Assembly (NCBI RefSeq): GCF_001447155.2
Contig: NZ_CP014754.1
Coordinates: forward strand, 4,030,001 to 4,094,000
DNA length: 64,000 nt
DNA from: Marinobacter sp. LQ44
GTDB lineage: Bacteria > Pseudomonadota > Gammaproteobacteria > Pseudomonadales > Oleiphilaceae
Reading direction: 5' to 3'
Both the position numbers and the translations under genes were made by a program. Shown piece by piece: positions 46,144-56,154 of the stretch (position 1 is its first letter; each line of letters opens with the position of its first letter). Under the pieces are notes generated by a model. It ran no database searches. It saw only the letters and a program-made list of their open reading frames with translations, and was not told the origin of the DNA.

Positions 46144-48151
46144 TACTCTGGGTTTTCAGAATTTCACGCCGAGCGTATTCCCGCAGATGCTTAAAGATGT
46201 AGGGGTATACGGTCGCGCCTCGGTGCTTCACATGCCACACCTCCAGTGATGCCCAGAACCACTCCGGAACTTTAAGCCCGTTGTCTTCAACACAGTAAAT
46301 GTGATTGAAGTTTTCCTGATTTCGCTGCGCGGAATCAGGATTCCCCACAGAGTACAGCGCACGAGGCTTATCAATCCAGATGCCAGCTGTGGCTGAAAGC
46401 GGGCCTGTATTTTTTGACTGCATTGAAGCTTTGAGCCGGTATCCGCGGTGGCACAGGTAGTCGAAGAAGTGTTTTGCATCATTGCTTTGATACTTCAGGT
46501 TGCGGAACGCTTTGGCGGGAAGGGTCTCTCCATGGTCAGCCTGGATAGCGTTCAGGTCATGCACGATCGAACTACTTGGGTATTGCTCACAATACTCTGA
46601 GATGAGCTGGCTGGGCACGCCCCAACCTGCAGTGTGGTCGAGCTGTTTGACTATGTTGTAGGTGGTGGGCTCATCCGGGAGGGTAAGAGCCTCTGTGTCT
46701 GTGATGGTAAGAGCATCCCCGGTTTCCGGCCAAAATATCAGGTCGGCGCGCTCAGCGCCGGTGAAAACGGCTTTATGCTGCGGTTGCGTAATGTTTTCTT
46801 TGATGGCCTCGTCCATGGATTTCGGCAATGGCCCAAGGCAAAGGCGCTCTCCCTCCACTTTGCAGTAGTACATTGGCCAGGGGGCTTTGTTGACGTTCTC
46901 TTCATCGATTGGCCTGACTGAGGTGATGAACACAGCATCAGAAGGGAGTGCGGGATAGTCGAGCAGAAGCTTGCGCTGTTGGATTTCGGACTTGATGAAC
47001 AGTTCTTTGAGCAGCACCTGCACAACGTGAGTGCTGTTTAGCTTCAGGCGATCCGGGTAGCAGGACTGGATGATCGTATCTGGGTGGTGCCTTCTTGCTT
47101 CTTTGTAGGGGTCTGGTTGGCCATCCTTGTACTGTTCCTTGTCATTCACCAACAGAATGTTCAGACCGTCTGGTTGAATCGTTGAACTTAGCTCTGATTG
47201 GACTTCGTGGGGCAAAAGCAGCGCTTGTAGCCTGGCTGAAGCTTCCGGAATATCGCTATGATTCGTTATCCAGATGGGTTGTTGCTGCATGAGACCGAAC
47301 AAACTGGCGTAACTTTTTGTGATCGATGCGCTGGACACAGGTATGTGCACGGTTGGTTCGACGTCCTTCAGCGTGATGCTGAAGGCTTCACCGTACGCCC
47401 GCTTAAGGTCATCCAGAAAAAGTGAGATCACGCCCAGCCGGGTTCTGTAGTAGGACTCAAGGGTCACCAGGCCATTAAGCCTGAAAGCTGGAACCCGGTT
47501 TTTGGTTTTCCGCCACAGAGTTTTTTTTACATAATCCCCCGAGCCGTCACGGATGATGCTTTGGCCAAGCAAGTCGAGACGGTAGCGTGGCTCCTTTGCA
47601 ATTTTCTGGGGCAGTTCGCCATCGGGTTTTTCGTGGGCTCGCAGTGGCGTAAATGTGACGGTTCTGACGATGAGCCTGGGCGTGTTCGCGGGCTCGCACC
47701 AGATCGAGTCGATACTCACGGTGGTTAGTATATTGCCTGTTCCCTTGAGCGGCTTGCGATCAACTACGTAATACAGTCCGTCGGCTTCTAGCCTATCAGG
47801 GCATCCTTCTTGGTGGCCGAGTAATCTCGGTGTGGCCCGAACCAGAAGAGATGTGATGACCCATTTCGGAAGCGCATCCATCTCCAGGGGCTTGATGCTC
47901 ACCGCCGGATCGTCTAGTTGTAGCGACTCACCTTGGGGTAGCAGGACGTAGTATGTCTGCTTGCTTCGCTGCCAGACCAAAGACAATACGGGCCCGGCGC
48001 GATAAATACGAGAGGCGAGCGTTGGTATCTGTTTCTCTGCTTCGCTTTTGGAATAGCCGTTGTAAATGACACGGGTGGCTGTGACGCGTTCATGGAGCGC
48101 CGCATGGTCGATGTTGGTATTTTCGATGAAGGAAGTTAATACGGTTTTCAT
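46121..48151 (-). CDS. Candidate pPIWI-RE-like protein (PIWI/RNase H-type)
   Basis: A 676-residue protein, started at ATG 48151, which overlaps the helicase stop as ATGA; an ATG at 48169 is possible. No family is certain. The C-terminal part (about 590-660: GIWIDKPRALYSVGNPDS, then VPEWFWASLE and YPYIFKHLREYA) resembles the end of the RNase H domain of pPIWI-RE proteins. A preceding segment (IIQSCYPDRLKLNSTHVVQ, LLKELFIKSEI) could be a MID-like region. pPIWI-RE proteins are Argonaute relatives that occur with a DinG-type helicase and a nuclease, matching the neighbour here. Catalytic residues are not obvious, so it may be a nucleic-acid-binding module. The alternative is a new family. Confidence 0.5.
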   Translation of the reverse strand: MKTVLTSFIENTNIDHAALHERVTATRVIYNGYSKSEAEKQIPTLASRIYRAGPVLSLVWQRSKQTYYVLLPQGESLQLDDPAVSIKPLEMDALPKWVITSLLVRATPRLLGHQEGCPDRLEADGLYYVVDRKPLKGTGNILTTVSIDSIWCEPANTPRLIVRTVTFTPLRAHEKPDGELPQKIAKEPRYRLDLLGQSIIRDGSGDYVKKTLWRKTKNRVPAFRLNGLVTLESYYRTRLGVISLFLDDLKRAYGEAFSITLKDVEPTVHIPVSSASITKSYASLFGLMQQQPIWITNHSDIPEASARLQALLLPHEVQSELSSTIQPDGLNILLVNDKEQYKDGQPDPYKEARRHHPDTIIQSCYPDRLKLNSTHVVQVLLKELFIKSEIQQRKLLLDYPALPSDAVFITSVRPIDEENVNKAPWPMYYCKVEGERLCLGPLPKSMDEAIKENITQPQHKAVFTGAERADLIFWPETGDALTITDTEALTLPDEPTTYNIVKQLDHTAGWGVPSQLISEYCEQYPSSSIVHDLNAIQADHGETLPAKAFRNLKYQSNDAKHFFDYLCHRGYRLKASMQSKNTGPLSATAGIWIDKPRALYSVGNPDSAQRNQENFNHIYCVEDNGLKVPEWFWASLEVWHVKHRGATVYPYIFKHLREYARREILKTQSINPPPTP

Positions 48152-51100
48152 TGCTGATTGCCCATCCATTCCAAAAGCGTAGTCAGGTGATCTTGAAGTA
48201 TTTCACCGGTTTGGGGGTTTAACAGGCCTGGCACTTCGATAACAGGGCTATGCATTCGGTCGCTGGGTGTCAAATCTTGGCTGAGGTGCCTGCAGGCTTG
48301 ATCTGGAGTTCCGAACAGGTTGATGTAAGCAAACTGTTTGATTCCGAGGGACTCGTCCAGTTTCTCGACTTTGTGCCTGTGATTGTCAACGGTGCCATCA
48401 GCGCGCCAGTGCTTCGCATCAACGGCAATTGGGGGGCGGTTGGCATAAGGGCGGACCACGAAATCGCACATTTCATAGGCATCGGAGGTCAATGGCTCGA
48501 CTGCCAAACCAGCGTGCTCAAGAATGGCGGTGATGCCCTCCTCACCAAGTGCACCTTTATACAGGTTGAAGAAGGCTGCCGGATTCATCTGATAAGGCTG
48601 TGCCTGCCACTGGGTTGCGTAGCCATTCCGTTGGAAATAGCTGCGAACAACCGTGCTGTTCATGAGTTGTGGGAGCCCACTGTCGTGTTCGTTGATCCAC
48701 CGGTTACCGACCGCTTGCTCAAAGAAGCTCAGGTCTTTATCCGACTCCAGTTGGCCGTCTACTTCCAGGCTTCCGGAGAAACGGTAACCGTCAGTACTTG
48801 GTGCCTGAAGGTATAAGCGTGGATAGTCTGATGACGGTGACGGTAGAGTGGGTTCTTTTAGTAGTTGGTTGCGTAGGTTTTCCCAACTTTTGATGGCGCT
48901 CTCGGGAGCCGCGCCCCGAAACCCGGACATCAGTTCTCGAATCAGGCTTAGGGTATCGGCAGTGCAAAGGGCTGCTTTGTTGTGTAAACGGAGTAACTCA
49001 CGGTTTTCGTAAGTTGGCTGAATGGATTCCGATGCCGCTTTTCTGAGCGCGATGTATTCATGGGACAGAGTGTCTTCCTGCCGGTGGTCAGACGCCAGGA
49101 TTGGCCTAAGATCGCTATCAGCGAAGAGCCTGATGACGGGGCGTTTGAAGGCGGTGCGCGCTGTGCGCCCCACCGCTTGTTCTATGACCTTGCGGATGAG
49201 CCATTCGTAGTCGGCGGTTTCGTAGTACCGCTTCAGGTGCTGGTTATGATGAGTGCCTTGGAGAGCCTGCTTTACCCAGCTTCTCGCTTCGCTAAGCGAA
49301 ATCCAGCCAGCTTCTTGCAGCGCCATGATCTGATGGAAAAGAAGAAGCTGATTGACCTGGTAGTTGTCGGGATCGCTGAGGAGTTGATGGGTTGGTTTCT
49401 CCAGATACAGCGTGTCGATATCCGTTTTGATCTTTTCTGGTGGGTCGCCATCGCCTACCCAGATAAGTTGCTCAAGGTCTTGAGGGTGGTTTACCTCGTA
49501 ATCAGGGTTTTTTCCTTCGCCCATTGAGGCATAGGCCGAGAGTACAATTACTTTGTCGTTGGTGGTGCTCAGGTGGTTAATGACGTCATTGAATTCTCCG
49601 TTACTCATGGCCTGGGCGTTTATTCCGCAGAATAGTTTGTAAGTCCTTCCGGAACCCGCACATTTTCGATTGAGGTAATCTTCCAGAAACTCGATGAATT
49701 TAGGGTATTTAGCCTGGCTGACGGTTCTGTTGAGCAACGCGAGCATATACCGGTTGTTTTCTGCGTCCAAGAACCGGTCGAGTGCATTAAAAAGCTTACC
49801 AGCCCAGTTGAGCGCAAACGTGTCGCTGTCCTCTGCATTGAGCAAGTGGCTTATGGCTAATCCCGGCTTCCGGACAGGGGCGTTCAAATAAGCCTCAAGT
49901 GCCGTGGGTAAGAGACTGGATTCCGGTGTTATGAATTCTGCTTCAATGTGAACACCGGCTTTGCTGTACTGTCTTCGTGTTCGGTACCAGTTGCCGATGT
50001 TAACCTTTTGCGTCTCTGTGAGTTCTATGAACTGGTTGCTCAGGCGTGTTTTCAGGTAGTCCAGATCAAAGTTCTTGATGACGGTTCGTGAGGTCGCGGT
50101 TGCACTGATACCGACGATCTTTACTCCGCTTTCCACAAGGCGGGCGATCAAACCAGAGGGCGTGACAGTAAACCCTGAGTAGTAACAGCTTACGGTATCT
50201 ATTGTCCCCTCGTTGCGGCGAACATCCGTTAATTTGAGCCCATTGTCGTGATAGGTTCGCGATGCTGACCGGTTGTCTGAGGGTGCACGGTGCCCTCTGT
50301 GACCGGTAAAACTGGCTTGAGCATCGAACGCGGCAAAGACGGCGTCACTGAGGTCTTGAAGATTGAAGTGTCGCAAAATTGAGTGCACGGCATCTTGGAC
50401 TGTGGCGGACCTCAGAGATTCATTCTCCCTCTGAGACTTTGCATGGTTATTCAGATAGATCCACACCGATGAATGCATGACCCAGATAAAGCGCCGAAAT
50501 AACCAGTCTGCTTCGTTAATGAAACGGCTCAATCGGGCATCTGCCGTTTGGTGATGGGCTGCAATCTCCCTGGTTTCACTACGAATGATGTTTTTCCGCA
50601 AATCATCGTTGGTGATAAGGTTGAATAAATGGGAGGAGCTGTGGGCATGAGTGACGGTCCGATCCGAAAACAGACGAACCTTCTCGTTTTCGAGACTGGC
50701 ACCATCGGTATTGAAGGCGAACTGCAGGCTCCATCGCTCGGCAAATTCTGCGAGAGCGGGCCGAAGGGTATCAAACTTCTCTTCAATGCCTTCATAGCGG
50801 CTAGACCGCTCGAGCTGGTGCTGCTGGAGGTTGGCATGGAGGGTGCGAGTAAGCTCGATGAGGTCTAGAGATTTCTGGTCTGCCATGTACTGCAGGATGA
50901 TTTCATTCTGGCGATCAAACTCGTCGATTAGCAACAATGAGTTACCAAGGTCCCGGATGGGGTGAATCCGGGCCTTCAGGGTTTGGTAGCCCGCCAGAAA
51001 CTTCCGTGTGGTCATGAAGCAAATATGCGCATCCTGACGGTGTAGGCGGTCACCGGGAATGAGTTTATCTGTCAGTTCACGGTCTGGAGGTAATAGCCGA

Positions 51101-51702
51101 ACCGGATTCTCACTGCGCTGGCGGATTTGGATCAAACTGATGAGCAGCCGGTAAGTTTCGGTTGCGTGTTGATCCAGTGTGTCTTGCAGGGCAAGCTTTG
51201 AACTCAGGCTCTCGTTCGCAAGGCGTTGGAGCTTGCGAATTTTCTGCCAGCCTTGGATTAGTTTCTTGTCTGACTGGAGGTCAAAAAGCTGGATGATTTG
51301 TTCAACGCATGCAGGGGCCACCTCCAGTAACTGATTTCCCTGGTTTGGCAGATACACGATTTCGCGCTTTAGGATCTCCCTTTCGGTGCAGGAGAATCTT
51401 GGGCTTCCGTCAATTGTTTGCTCGTCAATGAGTTCAAGCAACTCTTTGTGGGTTTGGCACACGTTGTCGACAGAATTGGTAATGTAGTAAATCGTCTGGG
51501 CAGGTCGAGATCCGTTAACGCTGGCAACAAGCTCCTCAATAATGAGTTGTTTGATCGTGTGGGTTTTTCCAATACCCGTTTGTGCTGGGATCAAAGTGAG
51601 GCTGCCGAGATCCGCATCTGGTCCGATATGTGGCGAGAGATCCTCTTGCAGCAATCTGTCGAGTGGAGTCCTTGCGCTGGAATCGGCTGGTAGCGACTTC
51701 AT
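48148..51702 (-). CDS. DinG-like superfamily 2 helicase fused to PD-(D/E)xK nuclease
   Basis: An 1,184-residue protein. Walker A is AQTGIGKTH at residues 40-48 and Walker B LLLIDEFD at 256-263. Further helicase motifs are GISATATS, VIVLSAYASMGEGKN and, at about 840-850, EQAVGRTART (motif VI). The C-terminal about 150 residues look like a PD-(D/E)xK nuclease: KGALGEEGITAILEH (Glu), YEMCDFVVRPYA (Asp) and IAVDAKHW at about 1,092-1,098 (D-x-K). Such helicase/nuclease pairs restrict foreign DNA. It heads a two-gene leftward operon with the pPIWI-RE-like gene, and a palindrome lies between it and a divergent WYL gene. Confidence 0.78.
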   Translation of the reverse strand: MKSLPADSSARTPLDRLLQEDLSPHIGPDADLGSLTLIPAQTGIGKTHTIKQLIIEELVASVNGSRPAQTIYYITNSVDNVCQTHKELLELIDEQTIDGSPRFSCTEREILKREIVYLPNQGNQLLEVAPACVEQIIQLFDLQSDKKLIQGWQKIRKLQRLANESLSSKLALQDTLDQHATETYRLLISLIQIRQRSENPVRLLPPDRELTDKLIPGDRLHRQDAHICFMTTRKFLAGYQTLKARIHPIRDLGNSLLLIDEFDRQNEIILQYMADQKSLDLIELTRTLHANLQQHQLERSSRYEGIEEKFDTLRPALAEFAERWSLQFAFNTDGASLENEKVRLFSDRTVTHAHSSSHLFNLITNDDLRKNIIRSETREIAAHHQTADARLSRFINEADWLFRRFIWVMHSSVWIYLNNHAKSQRENESLRSATVQDAVHSILRHFNLQDLSDAVFAAFDAQASFTGHRGHRAPSDNRSASRTYHDNGLKLTDVRRNEGTIDTVSCYYSGFTVTPSGLIARLVESGVKIVGISATATSRTVIKNFDLDYLKTRLSNQFIELTETQKVNIGNWYRTRRQYSKAGVHIEAEFITPESSLLPTALEAYLNAPVRKPGLAISHLLNAEDSDTFALNWAGKLFNALDRFLDAENNRYMLALLNRTVSQAKYPKFIEFLEDYLNRKCAGSGRTYKLFCGINAQAMSNGEFNDVINHLSTTNDKVIVLSAYASMGEGKNPDYEVNHPQDLEQLIWVGDGDPPEKIKTDIDTLYLEKPTHQLLSDPDNYQVNQLLLFHQIMALQEAGWISLSEARSWVKQALQGTHHNQHLKRYYETADYEWLIRKVIEQAVGRTARTAFKRPVIRLFADSDLRPILASDHRQEDTLSHEYIALRKAASESIQPTYENRELLRLHNKAALCTADTLSLIRELMSGFRGAAPESAIKSWENLRNQLLKEPTLPSPSSDYPRLYLQAPSTDGYRFSGSLEVDGQLESDKDLSFFEQAVGNRWINEHDSGLPQLMNSTVVRSYFQRNGYATQWQAQPYQMNPAAFFNLYKGALGEEGITAILEHAGLAVEPLTSDAYEMCDFVVRPYANRPPIAVDAKHWRADGTVDNHRHKVEKLDESLGIKQFAYINLFGTPDQACRHLSQDLTPSDRMHSPVIEVPGLLNPQTGEILQDHLTTLLEWMGNQQ

Positions 51703-51763
51703 CTGGTTTTCCTGTCCTGAATCGTTGGTAATAGATTTACCGGAGAGCCTCGCTTTTGGCGAT

Positions 51764-51790
51764 ACTGGACAGGTTTACAATATGTCCAGT
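51764..51790. promoter_or_regulatory. Palindromic operator-like site between helicase operon and split WYL gene
   Basis: ACTGGACA (51764-51771), 11 bases, TGTCCAGT (51783-51790): perfect 8-base arms in the 109-base divergent region, 62 bases from the helicase start and 22 from the WYL start. CapW/BrxR-type WYL proteins bind such inverted repeats, so this is probably the cognate site of the interrupted regulator. Confidence 0.72.
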
Positions 51791-51999
51791 TTTTGAACGG
51801 TTGGGGTGGTGATGGCAAATATGGAAGTTTCGTGGGAAAGGAAAAATCAGTTTCATCTTCTCGAGGTAGTTGCGAAATGGGAAGGTCGAGTTACGGCAGA
51901 ACACCTTCAGAGAGCCTTCGGTATTGGCAGTCGAACCACCAGCGGTGGTATTTTCAAAGAGTATGGTGATGCGGCCCCGGGCAACCTTGTCTATTCAAC

Positions 52000-52008
52000 G
52001 AGCGTTCG
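52000..52008. repeat. Left copy of IS256 target duplication
   Basis: GAGCGTTCG at 52000-52008 is repeated at 53393-53401 directly after the right end of the element. Nine bases fits the 8-9 base duplications of the IS256 family. Confidence 0.85.
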
Positions 52009-53392
52009 GAGTTATGGTGATTTCTGGTGTATGGAAGCAGGTTGAAGGGGTGGCGTATCCTGTTGGTTGATCACCGCCAAGATCACAACCAACAGAGGAA
52101 TGATACGCCATGTCCGAGTCTAACCTGCATGCTCTTTCACAACCAGAGGTAGCCAGCAACGACCCGTTGCACGAGTTGATCCGGCAGGGTGCCCGGGACC
52201 TGATCGCACAGGCCGTTGAGACGGAGCTGGAGAGCCTGTTGAAGCAGTACGCGGACGTCAAGACGCCGGATGGCCGCCGTGCTGTGGTGCGTAATGGGCA
52301 CCTTCCCAAACGCGCTGTTCAGACAGGCGTCGGCGACGTAGAAGTCCAGGTTCCCAAAGTCCGGGATCGCAGTGGCTCCGGTATTCGCTTCAACAGCCAC
52401 CTGCTGCCACCGTACCTGAAGCGCGCCCGGAGTCTGGAGGAACTGATTCCCTGGCTCTACCTGCGTGGCGTTTCCTCCGGTGACTTCCAGGAGGCCCTGA
52501 GCGCGCTGGTCGGCGAGCAGGCCAATGGCCTGTCGGCGAACACGGTCTCCCGGCTCAAGTCGAAGTGGCTTGATGAGCACAAGGGCTGGCAGCGACGGGA
52601 CCTGAGTCAGAAACGCTATGTGTACTGGTGGGCTGACGGCGTGTACAGCAACGTCCGTCTGGATGACCGGCTCTGCCTGCTGGTGATCATCGGCGTGACC
52701 GAGCATGGTCACAAGGAGCTGGTGGCTGTCGAGGACGGCCACCGGGAGTCCGAAGCCAGCTGGCGAGAGCTACTCACGGATTTGCGGGAACGTGGCTTGG
52801 AGCCCTCGCCCAAGCTGGCTGTTGGCGACGGCGCACTGGGCTTCTGGAAGGCTCTGAGCAAGGTGTTTCCGGACACCCGGCATCAGCGGTGCTGGGTGCA
52901 TAAGACCGCCAACGTGTTGGACAAGCTGCCCAAGTCGGTACAACCGAAGGTGAAGTCAGCCTTGCATGAAATCTACCTGGCGGAGACCCGAGACAGCGCC
53001 CACAAGGCGTTCGACAGCACCTTGAGACGATTCCGAGACAAGTACCCGAAGGCCATGGAAAACCTGGAGAAGGACCGGGATGAGCTGCTGGCCTTCTACG
53101 ATTTTCCGGCGACTCACTGGATTCACTTGCGGACCACCAATCCGATTGAATCCACGTTTGCCACGGTGAGGCTCAGAACCAAGCGGAGCCGCTCCTGTGG
53201 CAACCGGGACACCACGTTATCGATGGTGTTCAAACTGCTCCAATCCGCCCAGAAACGCTGGAAGCGGATCAAGGGGTTCGACCAACTGAAGCTGGTCGTG
53301 GATAACGTACAGTTTCAGGATGGAATACAGGTGGAAGATCAATCTGACAGGAACGCTGCCTGATGGTCATACACCAGATTTGACAATAACTC
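52009..53392 (+). mobile_element. IS256-family insertion sequence, copy 1 (complete)
   Basis: A 1,384-base element with ends GAGTTAT...ATAACTC; the inverted repeats share CTGGTGTATG internally. It is flanked by the 9-base duplication GAGCGTTCG. A palindromic stretch with ggcgtatc and gatacgcc lies between the left end and the transposase start (52052-52110). It disrupts the WYL regulator gene. A second, diverged copy of exactly the same length is at 61853-63236. Confidence 0.92.
52110..53363 (+). CDS. IS256-family transposase (mutator type)
   Basis: A 417-residue transposase. The mutator-family catalytic region is intact: [19 protein letters not shown] (first Asp), [14 protein letters not shown] (second Asp) with [18 protein letters not shown], and the Glu in [15 protein letters not shown]. 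Starts [10 protein letters not shown] at ATG 52110 after aacagaggaatg. It should be active, and could act in trans on the second copy. Confidence 0.95.
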   Translation: MSESNLHALSQPEVASNDPLHELIRQGARDLIAQAVETELESLLKQYADVKTPDGRRAVVRNGHLPKRAVQTGVGDVEVQVPKVRDRSGSGIRFNSHLLPPYLKRARSLEELIPWLYLRGVSSGDFQEALSALVGEQANGLSANTVSRLKSKWLDEHKGWQRRDLSQKRYVYWWADGVYSNVRLDDRLCLLVIIGVTEHGHKELVAVEDGHRESEASWRELLTDLRERGLEPSPKLAVGDGALGFWKALSKVFPDTRHQRCWVHKTANVLDKLPKSVQPKVKSALHEIYLAETRDSAHKAFDSTLRRFRDKYPKAMENLEKDRDELLAFYDFPATHWIHLRTTNPIESTFATVRLRTKRSRSCGNRDTTLSMVFKLLQSAQKRWKRIKGFDQLKLVVDNVQFQDGIQVEDQSDRNAA

Positions 53393-53401
53393 GAGCGTTC
53401 G
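53393..53401. repeat. Right copy of IS256 target duplication
   Basis: GAGCGTTCG, identical to 52000-52008, directly abutting the right inverted repeat of IS copy 1. Confidence 0.85.
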
Positions 53402-54107
53402 CGGGTACGTTCAGAGTGAGACATTTGAGCCATGTTTCAGCCAGGGTAACCTGGATGAGTATCTTTCGTTGATGACGCGCCACGCCACGCTGAATCCATC
53501 GTTTGCAGGGTTGAAAGATGTGCCTGCACCTACGGAATCTGTGTCCATCCCGCACCGGGCTGTTCTGCCGGAAGTTTTACGGAAAGTCGTGCAAGCGACG
53601 CAAACCCGCAGCCGGTTGGAAGTAGTTTACCGCTCACTTTCAAGCCCTCAGGGCGAGGATCGCATTATCGCACCTCATACGCTGGTGTATTCTGGGCAGC
53701 GCTGGCATGTTCGCGCATGGTGTGAAAAACGTCGAACTTTTCGTGATTTTGTTCTAACGAGAATGGCGCCCGGTGCGGAGCTTCTTGGTGATGCTTTAGA
53801 GGATGCAGATCCGGCGCTGGACACTAATTGGCAGAATCAGATCCTCGTCCGCCTTGGACCAAATCCGGGGCTATCCCCTGAGCAACAGCGATTGGTGGCT
53901 CTTGATTACGGGATGGACGACGATCAGGAACTGAAGGTTCCGGTGCGCCGTGCGTTGACTCACTATCTTTTGCAATCGTTGAATGTTGTTTTGGGGAATA
54001 GCCAGCTTTCACCGATTGAGCAGCCTTTGGTTGTGGTGAATTTGGATGATTTGAAGCCTTATGTCTTTAGCGGGTAATTTTTTATCGCCGGAGGTAGTAG
54101 TCCTGGT

Positions 54108-54138
54108 CAAGTGGATTTTTCACAGAATAATCCACTTG
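54108..54138. terminator. Inverted repeat after WYL gene
   Basis: CAAGTGGATT and AATCCACTTG form a perfect 10-base stem around an 11-base loop, about 30 bases after the WYL stop. No T run follows, so a classic terminator is uncertain; it may be another regulatory or structured element. Confidence 0.4.
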
Positions 54139-54305
54139 GCTGAGGATGGAGGGTGGTGGTCACCATTCGGGGCAAACGCGATCAGAAGTATTCGATCCCG
54201 CAAAATAACCTGCACAATGGTAGTGATTGGCCGTTTGCAGTGATTTTTATAAATTTAGGTAGAAGATATAGTTCATTAGCTTAGGCTTGCCTGAAATTTT
54301 TGGTT

Positions 54306-54642
54306 TTACTGTCCCCAGCCATTGTTAATCCCGCCTCCAAACTGATTCTGCTTGCGATCCTGTTTGCGGCGGGGATCTGAGTTCATCTGATCCCGACGCT
54401 GAGCATCTCGGTCATATTGATACTGAATGCTGTCACCGGGGCGACTTAAATCGTATTGATAGGTTGCACCGGAGCCTGAGCGGTAATTGTGCTGAGTGCC
54501 TTGCTGATCACTGCTTGTACTTGGCGAACCTACATTGGTGCCAAGGCACTGCCCGTTAACGACTGGACCAACGCATCGAGCGTGGGCAGGACCTGCACCA
54601 TACGAGGGCCAGGGTCGCTATTGTAAGAATTCCATTTTTCAT
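54306..54642 (-). pseudogene. Small secreted protein, frameshifted
   Basis: ATG 54642, with ggag 6 bases before it, begins a signal-peptide-like MKNGILTIATLALV and then shifts frame. In the other frame the text continues GAGPAHARCVGPVVNGQC, a cleavage-like AHA and two cysteines, then a Gln/Arg/Asp-rich tail (QYQYDRDAQRRDQ, RRKQDRKQNQF) ending GWGQ at 54306. The total length is one base off a multiple of three, so one extra base (near ctcgtatgg at about 54600) breaks it. Function unknown; a small periplasmic protein of about 110 residues if intact. Confidence 0.6.
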
Positions 54643-56154
54643 CAAATGCTCCATTGTGTGTGTATCTTGCTAAAGATGCTGATACTAATGAATTAGTGTA
54701 GCAAAGTTATGCAGGTTAGTGAGTCCTAGGTCGGAAGGTTGTGTCGGTTTTTTTTACAGGTCTAATGTTGAGAGGCTTTACGGGACTGTTATTTATGGTT
54801 TTTGGGGTTGGCCCGGGTGTTGCTTCCGGGCTTGGGGTGTGACGATTGCACACTAAACCGTAACCCCTGGGACGGTCTTCACAGTGAGATCGTATTGATA
54901 GCCAAGATAATGGAACTTCTATGCAGACATCGGCCAGATCAACCAAAAATAACCAGCACTCCTCAGGAGTTTTTTCCATTCGCTCCCTTAACTTACTGAT
55001 TATTTGTTGTCTAATATCGTTAATCTCGGCATGCGGTGGAGGTGGCGGATCAGGGGATTCTGAGGGATCGAATTCTTCGGCGGTAGAAGCGACGTATGAG
55101 GTAGTTGTATTTGCTAACCCTTTTGATGCCGGGACGTTGACTGGCGGGGGCACTTACAGGGAGGGAGATGTTGCTGCCATTACCGCGACACCTGCAGCGG
55201 GTTATGAGTTTGTAAGCTGGACAGATAGCAACGGCATTTTGGTTTCAGAACAGCCGGATTTCGAGATAATTGTCAGCCAAGGCAACAGGCTGACTGCGAA
55301 CTACCAGCTCATCCCAACGATAACCGAGGTTGGTATGCCTTCTGATGGCATTGTGATTAGGTTTGAGGCCGTACGCATAGTTTCTGGAAGGATTTATGCC
55401 ATTACAAAGGAGGCGACTGTTGGTGACGGCCACGCGGGCCTATGGTTGTCAAATGATGATGGTATGAACTGGACGCAGGTTCTGACTGGTGAAGTAGCTT
55501 TTGTGAGCATCGCCTCCGGGGATCCGTATCTTGTTATGGCCGGTGGGGAGGATGTTTATCATCTGTCTACCGATGGTGGTGTTAACTGGTCTACCGGTGT
55601 TATCAGGGATCCGGTATTCGGCAATCCTATGTCATTCAGTGATGGCGCTGCATTCAATGCCAGTGAGGGTATTTTTCTGGCTACCTCCGGTGTGATGGGG
55701 CCCGGGCTTTATAGGTCGATCGACCAAGGTGGCAACTGGGATCGTGTGCTCTCAGAGATCTAGGCTGGGAGCGCTACGGATGCGTTGCTTGGCCATGTTC
55801 GGGTTTCACCGGAAGACCCCGCAGTGATCTATGCCTCGGCCCCTTTTGAAAACAATCTCTGGAAGTCTCTGGATCAAGGTTCTTCTTTTTTCTCGGTCAA
55901 AACTGGACTGTCTAATTCTGACTTTTTGTTCTCAGCGGGGTTGGCCCTGGATCCGGAGTCAGCTGATCGGCTATTTGTCCGCGATAACATCACCGTTAAC
56001 GGTGGAGCAAACTGGACCCAGGTAAGCAATCTTATGCCAACCAATAGTTTCTGGCTCGATGGTGATCTTATCCGCTTTAATGATGATGGTTTTGAGGGCT
56101 ATGCGGAGATTTCAAGAGATTACGGCAGCACTTGGCGTAAGGTGATGATACTTG

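Larger units (their letters stand above)
51812..54077 (+). pseudogene. CapW/BrxR-like WYL regulator split by IS256 element
   Basis: The N-terminal part starts at ATG 51812 and reads SWERKNQFHLLEVVAKWEGR, then HLQRAFGIGSRTTSG and APGNLVYSTSVR, a winged helix of the CapW/BrxR type. The IS enters inside the codon after this. After 53392 the same frame resumes GYVQSETFEPCFSQGNLDEY and later RLEVVYRSLSSPQG, HTLVYSGQRWHVRAW and RTFRDFVLTRM (WYL domain) to the stop at 54077. Removing the element and one copy of the 9-base duplication restores one frame of about 290 residues. The regulator of the divergent helicase operon is therefore lost, which should derepress it if it was a repressor. Confidence 0.88.
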
